DNA from: Bifidobacterium scaligerum | Lineage (GTDB): Bacteria; Actinomycetota; Actinomycetes; Actinomycetales; Bifidobacteriaceae | DNA: 64,000 nucleotides | Direction: 5' to 3' | Assembly: GCF_002802865.1 (NCBI RefSeq) | Contig: NZ_PGLQ01000003.1 | Span: 186,001 to 250,000 of the forward strand | Shown: one piece after another, positions 8,181 through 14,182 of the stretch | Layout: each line of letters begins with the position of its first letter | How positions within the stretch are numbered: position 1 is the stretch's first letter | The notes under the pieces: model-generated | Seen by the model: the letters and a program-made list of their open reading frames with translations, nothing else | Told to the model about the DNA's origin: nothing | Databases searched by the model: none | Program-made: the position numbers and the translations under genes

Positions 8181-8503
8181 CCTACATGGATACGGAAAAG
8201 GCCGCAGGTGTTGCAGCACCCACGGCCCCGGAAATGATTCAAGCCCCTTGCAATGAGCCGAATCGTGAGGCCAGTCTACCGCGTTTCACGCGCGACACGT
8301 TGACCGAGGTCCTAGCCATGCCCCATACGGCTGCTGAGTCGGTGGCCGCCTCGGTGCTCAACGTGTCGGTTGCCCAGCTCAGGGAATGGCGGAAGGCCGG
8401 AGTCGGTCCCGAGTATGAGACCACGGTCAGCGGCCTGACCATCTACACGCGCCGCGCGTTGCTTCGTTACGTCTACCGACACATGGAAGAGGGTCGGTCA
8501 TGA
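8177..8503 (+). CDS. Small putative DNA-binding protein
   Basis: 108 residues starting at the ATGA overlap with the AlpA-like gene; the longer open frame upstream is rejected because it runs through that gene. Residues about 35-105 (TLTEVLAMPHTAAESVAASV, then LNVSVAQLREWRKAGVGPEY, ending in TIYTRRALLRYVYRHM) look like another MerR-like or excisionase-like winged helix: a helix-turn-helix followed by a basic tail. The N-terminus is rich in Ala and Pro. It ends in a further ATGA overlap with the following frame, supporting a tightly packed operon. No family name can be given. Confidence 0.7.
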   Translation: MTYMDTEKAAGVAAPTAPEMIQAPCNEPNREASLPRFTRDTLTEVLAMPHTAAESVAASVLNVSVAQLREWRKAGVGPEYETTVSGLTIYTRRALLRYVYRHMEEGRS

Positions 8504-8817
8504 CCAACCCCGAGAAGATTTTCTACCGGCTCGCGGCCTTGCTGCTGACCATTTCCATGCTCGCAGGGTGCGGTGGCGCATGGCTGTTGTCGATCACATG
8601 CGCCGCCGCCTCATACGGCATCGTCAGGCTCGGGGAGTGCGTCTCATGTCCAGCGTCGAAGCCCTCGGACGTTATTACTCGTATCTTCGCCAACTCAATC
8701 AAACTCAGGCGCTGCTGCTTGCGGGCTATCAGCCGCGCGGCGAACACACAGGCGACGGCGTCCCGCGCGACTTGTCCGGCCGTCCGTTCGAGCCGTTGTC
8801 TTCATGGAGGGGAGTGA
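8500..8817 (+). CDS. Possible small two-helix membrane protein
   Basis: The start overlaps the previous stop (ATGA). The first 45 residues contain two hydrophobic segments (RLAALLLTISMLAGCGGAWL and LSITCAAASYGIVRLG), so a membrane location is likely, and the LAGC-like sequence could mimic a lipobox. The remaining 60 residues are basic, Cys- and Ser-rich, and overlap another plausible small gene in a different frame (8646-8834). Either the coding region is shorter in reality or the two genes truly overlap. Moderate-to-low confidence. Confidence 0.45.
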   Translation: MTNPEKIFYRLAALLLTISMLAGCGGAWLLSITCAAASYGIVRLGECVSCPASKPSDVITRIFANSIKLRRCCLRAISRAANTQATASRATCPAVRSSRCLHGGE

Positions 8818-8834
8818 GCTTATGGGACATCTGA
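8646..8834 (+). CDS. Small unknown protein
   Basis: 62 residues starting at ATG 8646 with GGGGAGTG about 7 bases upstream. The N-terminal part (SVEALGRYYSYLRQLNQTQA) is predicted helical, followed by a Gly/Pro-rich tail. It overlaps the end of the putative membrane protein in one frame and the first 13 bases of the RepA-like gene in another. No known family. Its good ribosome binding site makes it more credible than the C-terminal half of the overlapping frame. Confidence 0.45.
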   Translation: MSSVEALGRYYSYLRQLNQTQALLLAGYQPRGEHTGDGVPRDLSGRPFEPLSSWRGVSLWDI

Positions 8835-10264
8835 CCATCGCGGCGTCACCGCAGACACGGCGCATGACGGACGAAACGTTGTCGAACGTGGAGACCGTGG
8901 TGAAGGCCACCTACGACTCGCCTATAGACAAGGCCCTGAAGCATGACCCGGAATGGCGTCGGCGCTACGAACAGGCGGGAAGGCGCAAGCGTCCTTCTAT
9001 GTCTCCCGTCCAGAGCATGACGCCTTCTCGGGATGTTCAGACTTTTCAGACTTCACGTCAGACTTTAGACGCGGGAGCCGTTGGAAACACTCAGACTTCA
9101 CAGACTTTTCAGACTTTAGGCGTTTCCGAGGGAAAAACCGGGAACACTCAGGTATCCACGCACACCGAGGCCAACCGCTCGCCTTGGTTGGTGAAGGCCG
9201 CGGACGTACAGAAGAAGGCTCCACGGTTCCTTGACAATCCCATGCTGCCGGTCGGTGTGCTTACCCTGATCGCGGGGCGCGCCGGGGTCAGCAAAAGCAC
9301 GCTCAGCCTCTACCGTGCGGCGTTGGCCACCAAGGGCCAGCTTGAGGGCGATTGGAAGGGCGAGCCGGTCAACGTGGCCGTGAGCGGTATCGAGGATAAC
9401 GACTCGATGCAGCGCATGAGGCTGGAAGCCGAAGACGCGGACCTTGATCGCGTGTTCTTCCTGAGCATGAGCGACAAGGGCGCGGACACGGGCGTGAGGC
9501 TGCCGGACGATATCGACACGATCAAGGGCGTGTTCGTCCAGAACGATATCCGATTGTGGATCATCGACCCCATCACCAGCGCCATGAGTGGCGATACGAA
9601 CAAGCGCGACGACGTGCGCGCCGCGCTCGACCCGTTGGCGAAGATGGCTCAGGAGCTGGATATCAGCATTCTCGGTATCCTGCATTTCAACAAGGGCGGC
9701 GGGTATGCCAGCGACAAGATCAGCGGCTCCCATGCGTTCCGCGACGCGGTTCGCTCGCTGCTGCTCGTGGCGCGCGATGACAATAACGGTGATTGCATCG
9801 TGACCATCGACAAGTCCAGCTACACGCAGGCCCAAGGCACTTCGTACTCGTATGGGCTTATCTCCCATGACGTGACCGACGACGACGGCCACGTGTTCGG
9901 AGTGCCGAAGATCACCGGTTTCATGCCCACCGAACGCAACGTGAATGAGGTCATCAACTCTAATGTGAGTGTCACCGGCCAAGATCAGGAGCGAGCGAGC
10001 GGTAACGAGGTCATCGATTGGCTTGTCGAATACCTGTCACGGAACGGACCTACCCGTTTCGCGGATATCGAGAAGGCGGCGGAGGCCGAAGGCTACGAGA
10101 AAAAGCAGCTCAGCAACGCCCGCCAACGCTCCAAGGCCCCGTGGGTGGTCAGCGTGCCAGACCCCGATTGGAAAGGGAAGGGCGTGAGGCGCGTGTGGTC
10201 GGTATCGGAGATCGACCCCTCAAGTGAGAAGTTCTCACCCCCTATTGCTTCAGGTGAGAAGTAA
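8822..10264 (+). CDS. RepA-like replicative AAA ATPase/helicase
   Basis: 480 residues from ATG 8822, preceded by GGAGGGGAG; a longer open frame exists but its upstream part is unlike the family. Residues 141-160 (MLPVGVLTLIAGRAGVSKST) carry the Walker A motif of RecA-fold RepA/DnaB-like ATPases. LWIIDPITSAMSGD is Walker B with the following catalytic loop. GILHFNKGGG and ISGSHAFRDAVRSLLLVARD match the later RepA motifs. The C-terminal about 75 residues resemble a winged helix used for origin binding. A Gln/Thr-rich stretch (residues 70-105) is encoded by six CAGACTT repeats that may double as iterons. Role: replication of the excised element. It ends just before a repeat-rich, origin-like region. 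Confidence 0.88.
   Translation: MGHLTIAASPQTRRMTDETLSNVETVVKATYDSPIDKALKHDPEWRRRYEQAGRRKRPSMSPVQSMTPSRDVQTFQTSRQTLDAGAVGNTQTSQTFQTLGVSEGKTGNTQVSTHTEANRSPWLVKAADVQKKAPRFLDNPMLPVGVLTLIAGRAGVSKSTLSLYRAALATKGQLEGDWKGEPVNVAVSGIEDNDSMQRMRLEAEDADLDRVFFLSMSDKGADTGVRLPDDIDTIKGVFVQNDIRLWIIDPITSAMSGDTNKRDDVRAALDPLAKMAQELDISILGILHFNKGGGYASDKISGSHAFRDAVRSLLLVARDDNNGDCIVTIDKSSYTQAQGTSYSYGLISHDVTDDDGHVFGVPKITGFMPTERNVNEVINSNVSVTGQDQERASGNEVIDWLVEYLSRNGPTRFADIEKAAEAEGYEKKQLSNARQRSKAPWVVSVPDPDWKGKGVRRVWSVSEIDPSSEKFSPPIASGEK
9038..9116 (+). repeat. Six CAGACTT repeats inside the rep gene
   Basis: Exact CAGACTT copies begin at 9038, 9047, 9059, 9092, 9101 and 9110, in two groups of three with 9-12 base spacing inside groups. 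They lie in the region coding for the Gln/Thr-rich segment upstream of the ATPase domain. Rep genes that carry their own binding sites are known in phages and satellites, so these may be iterons. Confidence 0.6.
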
Positions 10265-10466
10265 TCAGAGAAGTAATCTAAGCCCTACTCCCATAAGGGT
10301 TTTGAATACTTCTCACATTACTTCTCACTTTCACACCCCCGCGCGCGAAGCGCGAGTGGAAGACACCTTGTCAAGTTGTCTTCTACTCACTACACTCCCG
10401 TCGGCTTGTAGACACCATGTAGACACTCAAAGCCCAATGATTCCAACGTGTAGACACTGTAGACAC
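10224..10466. other. Candidate replication origin with inverted and direct repeats
   Basis: Downstream of the RepA-like gene: GTGAGAAGT at 10224-10232 and 10254-10262 plus a partial copy (AGAGAAGTAAT, 10267-10277), and its inverse ACTTCTCAC at 10308-10316 and 10320-10328. Further right, GTAGACAC is repeated four times in direct orientation (10408, 10419, 10450, 10459). The interval 10265-10496 has no credible gene. Repeats clustered directly after a replication ATPase are the usual composition of a phage or satellite origin. Confidence 0.6.
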
Positions 10467-10496
10467 TTTTTCGGCAAGACATCCAAGGAAGGACAC

Positions 10497-10748
10497 ATGA
10501 CCATGGAAACGAAAACCGGGGACACTCAGAGGATCAACGTCACGGTACACAGGTTCGACGGGTGGGCGGACCACGAGGGCGGCACGGCGCGCACCATGTG
10601 CGGCCGCGAGGTCGAGATAGGCGCATCCCAACGGGCCATCGACCGGAGCGAGGTGGCCAGCGAGGTTAGCTGCCCATTATGCGAACTCGCGGAACTGTGC
10701 AGGGACGTGGAACTACCCGAATACGAACAACCCTCATTGTTCGATTAA
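10497..10748 (+). CDS. Small Cys-rich (probable zinc-binding) protein
   Basis: 83 residues from ATG 10497, with AAGGAAGGA upstream. The sequence contains a TMCGREV and a later SCPLCELAELC segment, so one CxxC pair plus additional Cys and His residues could bind zinc. The C-terminus is acidic (VELPEYEQPSLFD). Such small proteins are common between rep and structural genes in actinobacterial phages and satellites, but no function is known. It is the first gene after the origin-like region. Confidence 0.7.
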   Translation: MTMETKTGDTQRINVTVHRFDGWADHEGGTARTMCGREVEIGASQRAIDRSEVASEVSCPLCELAELCRDVELPEYEQPSLFD

Positions 10749-10765
10749 CCAGAAAGGAAACACGA

Positions 10766-10960
10766 ATGGATACCCGGCTTTATGCGAACACGGACGGCAC
10801 GATCAGCGAAGAGAAGGACATGGGCGAAGTGCGTATGCCGGACGGCCGCACCGCCGCCCTGACCTTGGAGACCGTGCATGGCAGCCGCCAACAGATCGCC
10901 CAAGCGCTGAGGAGCATGGGCCGTGAAGACGTTGCCAAGCAATACGGCATCGAGAAATAA
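10766..10960 (+). CDS. Small unknown protein
   Basis: 64 residues, with AGAAAGGAAA 5-9 bases before ATG 10766. The sequence is compact, with alternating strands followed by a helix (GSRQQIAQALRSMGREDVAK), and no Cys or membrane segment. No known family. It lies 17 bases after the Cys-rich protein gene and is probably co-transcribed with it. Confidence 0.65.
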   Translation: MDTRLYANTDGTISEEKDMGEVRMPDGRTAALTLETVHGSRQQIAQALRSMGREDVAKQYGIEK

Positions 10961-10969
10961 CAGGAAAAC

Positions 10970-11004
10970 GGCGGCGCTCAAGTCTTCCACAACACAGCGC
11001 CGCC
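10970..11004 (+). other. Intergenic hairpin
   Basis: GGCGGCGCT (10970-10978) pairs with AGCGCCGCC (10996-11004) around a 17-base loop. No T-tract follows, so it is more likely an mRNA-processing or translation-modulating structure than a terminator. Confidence 0.4.
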
Positions 11005-11047
11005 ACCCAGACAGCACTCACGGAGTGCGGAAAGGAAGGCAATCAAC

Positions 11048-11500
11048 ATGACTGCCGCAACCATTGAACCACCGGACCACGCCGAGAGGCCCGACCCGAC
11101 CGCCATCGACCCGGCGGCCGCCACGTCGTTCCCGCTGTGGGCGTCCGACGCGGACGTTTGGACATGCAACGGGAACGACGATTGGGCGCGCGCCGTGAGC
11201 GTGACCGGGGGTGTGAGCGTGCTCGACCCGCCCGGAGGCCCCGCGCTCGGGGTCATGCTCACGGAGAACGTCTACCGGTTCACGGACGGCCGCGATCCCG
11301 AGGCTTACGCCTATCTCGAAATCGTGAACGACCCCGGACACGAGGGAATCCCCGTATCGGCCGGATACCGGACCGCCGCCGCCATCGTCCTGATGTCCTA
11401 CGCCTACGAGCACGGTCAGCCGGAACCGTCCACGGATCAGGTGACGGAACTCGAAACCAAGATCATGCAGCTTCTGGGGGACGCCCATGATGCTCGCTGA
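11048..11500 (+). CDS. Unknown acidic protein
   Basis: 150 residues from ATG 11048, with AAGGAAGG about 7 bases upstream. The N-terminal 35 residues are Pro/Asp/Ala-rich and probably disordered. The rest mixes strands and helices (ENVYRFTDGRDPEAYAYLEI, then AGYRTAAAIVLMSYAYEHGQ) without an obvious catalytic motif. It overlaps the start of the next frame by 14 bases. Its position between replication and capsid genes suggests an accessory or packaging role, but this is positional inference only. Confidence 0.65.
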   Translation: MTAATIEPPDHAERPDPTAIDPAAATSFPLWASDADVWTCNGNDDWARAVSVTGGVSVLDPPGGPALGVMLTENVYRFTDGRDPEAYAYLEIVNDPGHEGIPVSAGYRTAAAIVLMSYAYEHGQPEPSTDQVTELETKIMQLLGDAHDAR

Positions 11501-11874
11501 CGACCCGGAAGCCGCCGCATCATTGGCCGAGGCGAAGGCCCACGCGCAGGCCGAAACGCTGCGAGCCGAGATCAGGAACCTGACCGGCCAGCTCAACCGG
11601 ACGCGCCGCAGGCTCAAGGCGGAACGCGGCCGCACCAGACGACTCGAACGCAAGCTCAACACCGTCAACCAGCGAAACAGACCACGGAGGAGTGAAACCA
11701 TGATTACGGAAATCTTCAAGGATATCGCGCTGAGCGTCCGCACGCTCGACGCGCACGCCACGGGCCCCCCTCATCGGACAGGCCCGCCATCTCGAAACCA
11801 TCGCCAAGCAGTCGCGGCGCATCGCGGACGAACTGCACGAACTCAACCGCACCATGAAGGAGTCCAAGCAATGA
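11487..11874 (+). pseudogene. Coiled-coil protein with a frameshift at a C6 run
   Basis: The frame opening at 11487 encodes a highly charged coiled coil (AEIRNLTGQLNRTRRRLKAE) and continues in frame through a second start at 11700 that has its own CGGAGGAG site (MITEIFKDIALSVRTLDAHA). At the run of six C residues (about 11765-11770) the visible frame turns into low-quality Pro/His/Arg-rich sequence. Moving one base restores a good protein: LIGQARHLETIAKQSRRIAD, then ELHELNRTMKESKQ and a TGA at 11872-11874. That stop makes an ATGA overlap with the next gene, exactly the junction style of this operon. So either a one-base insertion in a homopolymer, a sequencing error, or programmed slippage. 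Confidence 0.6.
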
Positions 11875-12389
11875 ACGAACAGGGCAATGAGACCGATATG
11901 AGTCAAGGCCGCATCACCGAAAGCAAGGACACCGCCCAGACCGGCGAAGCCGGCACGCGGGGGGACAGGAACCCGACCGACCCGGAACTCGCGTTGAAAT
12001 CGGCGCGAAGCGAGGCCGCGAAGCTCAGGACGCGCGCGCAGGAGGCCGAAAGCCAACGCGACCAGCTCGCGCAGCAGCTCGCAGCCATGCAAGGCCGTCT
12101 CGACGCGGCAAGGCGTCTCAGCCTTCGCCACGAGAGCGTTTTCGACCGTGTGCAGAAGAGCGCCATTGACGACGTGATCGACATGCTCGATGTAGAAAGC
12201 ATGTATGACGACCAAGGCAATCTCGACCACGACAAGCTCGATGCCGATGTGCGCGGCCTTCTCAAGACCAAACCATATCTCGGCGCGGGACTGCCGGACT
12301 CGGTAAAGGAAATCCTGAGCCAGTCCGCCCCGCATCCCATCGGCCGCACCGGAGGCGACAGGCTGCAAAACGCACTGATCCGGCACTGA
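11871..12389 (+). CDS. Scaffold-like protein upstream of the capsid gene
   Basis: 172 residues from ATG 11871 with AAGGAG 8 bases upstream. The open frame also continues upstream, but only because of the frameshift in the preceding gene. The N-terminal half is charged and disordered (Asp, Thr, Glu, Gly), then a coiled coil (ALKSARSEAAKLRTRAQEAE) and a C-terminal helical part rich in Asp (VIDMLDVESMYDDQGNLDHD). A charged, helical protein directly before an HK97-type capsid gene is the usual profile and location of a phage scaffolding protein. Confidence 0.65.
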   Translation: MNEQGNETDMSQGRITESKDTAQTGEAGTRGDRNPTDPELALKSARSEAAKLRTRAQEAESQRDQLAQQLAAMQGRLDAARRLSLRHESVFDRVQKSAIDDVIDMLDVESMYDDQGNLDHDKLDADVRGLLKTKPYLGAGLPDSVKEILSQSAPHPIGRTGGDRLQNALIRH

Positions 12390-12459
12390 CCGCAGTCACC
12401 GAGAAGTGTTATCATTATCAATTAGGAGAGCCGCTTGAGGCGGACTCCGCGAGCCGCCC

Positions 12460-12507
12460 GGCGCGGACGCACCAACACTAACCACAGCCTTAGTGTGCGT
12501 CCGCGCC
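12460..12507 (+). promoter_or_regulatory. Strong hairpin in the capsid gene leader
   Basis: GGCGCGGACGCAC (12460-12472) pairs with GTGCGTCCGCGCC (12495-12507), and inside it ACACTA can pair with TAGTGT in an alternative fold. Only three T residues follow. It lies in the 159-base leader before the capsid gene and could attenuate transcription or stabilise the capsid mRNA; internal terminators before highly expressed capsid genes are known. Confidence 0.5.
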
Positions 12508-12548
12508 TTTCTCATATCCGCGCAAGGACGCACGGAAAGAGGAAACAC

Positions 12549-13376
12549 ATGACCACAACCACACTCGCAGCCGCCAACGCCTTCCGCCCCGACAGCATCG
12601 TGCCAGTGCAGGAGGCAGTGCCCGAAGCCCTCGCGCTCGACACGCGCGTATGCACGCTCGCGGGCACCATCGAAGGCGACGCGCCGGCCATCCGCCTCCC
12701 CATCATCGGCAAGGATCCCGAAGCCACCGTCACCGGCGAGGGCCAGACCATCCCCGAAAGCGCACCCGCACTCTCCGAAGTGGTGGTGCGCACCGTCAAA
12801 GTCGGCATGGTATGCGAGGTGAGCCGCGAGGCCTACACCAACGCGCAAACATCCGGCAGCATCACCGACGCCTCGCGCCGCGCCGTCACCCGCAAGCTCG
12901 ACAGCCTGCTCATCGACAAGAAGACCGAGACCACCAGCGGCCCCGGCATCGCGCACACGCACGGCCTGACCGAAATCACCGGAGCATACGGCACCGACCC
13001 GATACTCGACGGCATCGCCGGCGTGGCCGACCACAACGCCAGCCCGACCGCCATCATCATGAACTTCTCCACCTGGGCAAAACTCCTCAAGGTCAAGGGA
13101 ACGGACGGACGCGGCCTCATCGCACCGGAGGTAGCCAACACACCCGCATCGGGACTGTTCGGTATCCCGGTAGTCGTCAACAGCGCGGCACCCGCAGACA
13201 CCGCAATCATCGTGGATTCCTCCACGATCCTCGTGGCCATGAGCGACATACGCGCCGACGTGGGAGACGGAGACGCCTTCCGCCGCGACAGCCTCATCAT
13301 CCGCGTCACCGGACGCATCGGCATGGGATACACCGACCCCGCCAAAATCGCCAAGATCACCTTCACCACCAAGTAG
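12549..13376 (+). CDS. HK97-type major capsid protein
   Basis: 275 residues from ATG 12549, with AAGAGGAAAC 4 bases upstream. The sequence follows the HK97 capsid core: after an N-terminal arm (AAANAFRPDSIVPVQEAVPE) come the strand-rich P-domain (IRLPIIGKDPEATVTGEGQT, then KVGMVCEVSREAYTNA), the long spine helix (ASRRAVTRKLDSLLIDKKTE), and the A-domain with FSTWAKLLKVKG and GLFGIPVVVNSAAPADTAII. It is slightly shorter than usual for the family and has no protease or portal gene next to it. It is the last gene of the rightward operon. Confidence 0.85.
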   Translation: MTTTTLAAANAFRPDSIVPVQEAVPEALALDTRVCTLAGTIEGDAPAIRLPIIGKDPEATVTGEGQTIPESAPALSEVVVRTVKVGMVCEVSREAYTNAQTSGSITDASRRAVTRKLDSLLIDKKTETTSGPGIAHTHGLTEITGAYGTDPILDGIAGVADHNASPTAIIMNFSTWAKLLKVKGTDGRGLIAPEVANTPASGLFGIPVVVNSAAPADTAIIVDSSTILVAMSDIRADVGDGDAFRRDSLIIRVTGRIGMGYTDPAKIAKITFTTK

Positions 13377-13911
13377 GCCGACACCCTCCCCCCCGGGGGA
13401 GGGTACCCCGGCAAAACGCGGGGGCCGCGGCGACTCTAGTTCTGACGCTGGATCGTTCCGCAGCCTTTTTGGAAAAAACGTCCGCGTGTAAGTAAGACCG
13501 GTTTCCCGTTGGTTTCACACCGGCCGTGGCGCAGGACGCCGCGAAGGGCTTTCACCCTCCTTCCCCTTCGCGGCGGCACCCGCCAACCATCACAGCCAAC
13601 GCCACGGCTGCAATACCATCACCACTACTGACGGAACACCACCCAACTATTGTGATTGCCACAACAACAAGGATAGGCACAATACGCCACCGACAAGCAT
13701 GAAGGCCGCCGACTCACGAACCAGCCCGAAACCCAAACAAAAAGAAAACGGACAAACGACGGCCTAAACCAAGATTAGCCCGAACCCAGCAATTACCCAG
13801 CACATTTAATGGCAAACGCAACTACTCGAAGTCGCCTAATGCATTGGAATTATTCAGGTTTGATATACATCGATACCCAGCAATAACCAGTGATATAGGA
13901 CGTTTTAAACG
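13377..13911. other. Structured non-coding tail of the capsid element
   Basis: 535 bases without a credible gene. ACCCTCCCCC (13383-13392) and GGGGGAGGGT (13395-13404) form a terminator-like hairpin right after the capsid stop. CGCCGCGAAGGG (13537-13548) pairs with CCCTTCGCGGCG (13564-13575) around a 15-base loop. A CCGGT/ACCGG pair precedes this. From about 13730 the composition shifts to A-rich. The interval could hold a structured RNA or a helper-phage packaging signal; neither is demonstrated. Confidence 0.45.
13784..13882. promoter_or_regulatory. Putative integrase arm-binding repeats, right end
   Basis: ACCCAGCA at 13784-13791, TACCCAGCA at 13794-13802 and TACCCAGCA at 13874-13882. The first two have the same 11-base spacing as the pair at 5959-5977. 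They lie just inside the right attachment repeat. Confidence 0.6.
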
Positions 13912-13946
13912 TCGTGGGTTGTGGGTTCGAATCCCACGGGGGGCAC
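13912..13946 (+). repeat. Right attachment repeat (attR), tRNA 3'-end-like
   Basis: Perfect 35-bp copy of 5844-5878. The bases to its left form the palindrome GACGTTTTAAACGTC, which is not a valid anticodon arm, so no intact tRNA exists at this end either. Confidence 0.8.
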
Positions 13947-13950
13947 AAGT

Positions 13951-13985
13951 AAACCCTTGGAATCTCAACGATTCCAAGGGTTTTT
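13951..13985 (+). terminator. Rho-independent terminator after attR
   Basis: AAACCCTTGGAATC (13951-13964) pairs with GATTCCAAGGGTTT (13970-13983) around a 5-base loop and is followed by a T-run. It is probably the native terminator of the gene whose 3' end is duplicated in the attachment repeats. Confidence 0.8.
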
Positions 13986-14182
13986 GCATGTCAGTCGACC
14001 GCCACATCAAGCACCGCGAGACAACATAAGCGCCGATACCCGCCACCGCACGTCTACCGTTTCACCAATCATCCGGCCCGCCTCTCAATGTGACACATCT
14101 CGCATCATCCAGCGGTCTCGGACGGCCCATATCGTATATCGCCTCTAGCGAATCATGGGCCCTACAGACTAGGCTGGGCACC

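Larger units (their letters stand above)
5844..13946. mobile_element. Integrated phage-satellite-like element with integrase, replication and capsid genes
   Basis: Boundaries are set by a perfect 35-bp direct repeat (5844-5878 and 13912-13946) that looks like the T-arm and acceptor 3' end of a tRNA. Just inside both ends are repeated ACCCAGCA words, likely integrase arm-binding sites. Content in order: integrase and an unknown protein (minus), then a rightward run of AlpA-like regulator, small proteins, RepA-like ATPase, repeat-rich origin-like region, Zn-binding small protein, more small proteins, a scaffold-like protein and an HK97-type capsid. No terminase, portal, tail or lysis gene is seen. 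Size and content fit a satellite that forms capsids but needs a helper phage; this classification is inference. Confidence 0.75.

Noticed and set aside
9038..9116. CRISPR-like repeats
   Set aside because: Units are 7 bases with 2-26 base gaps and lie inside a coding region; no CRISPR-length repeat or spacer, and no cas gene in the window.
13870..13946. Complete tRNA gene ending at the right attachment repeat
   Set aside because: The upstream GACGTTTTAAACGTC palindrome is not a valid anticodon arm and no acceptor partner exists.
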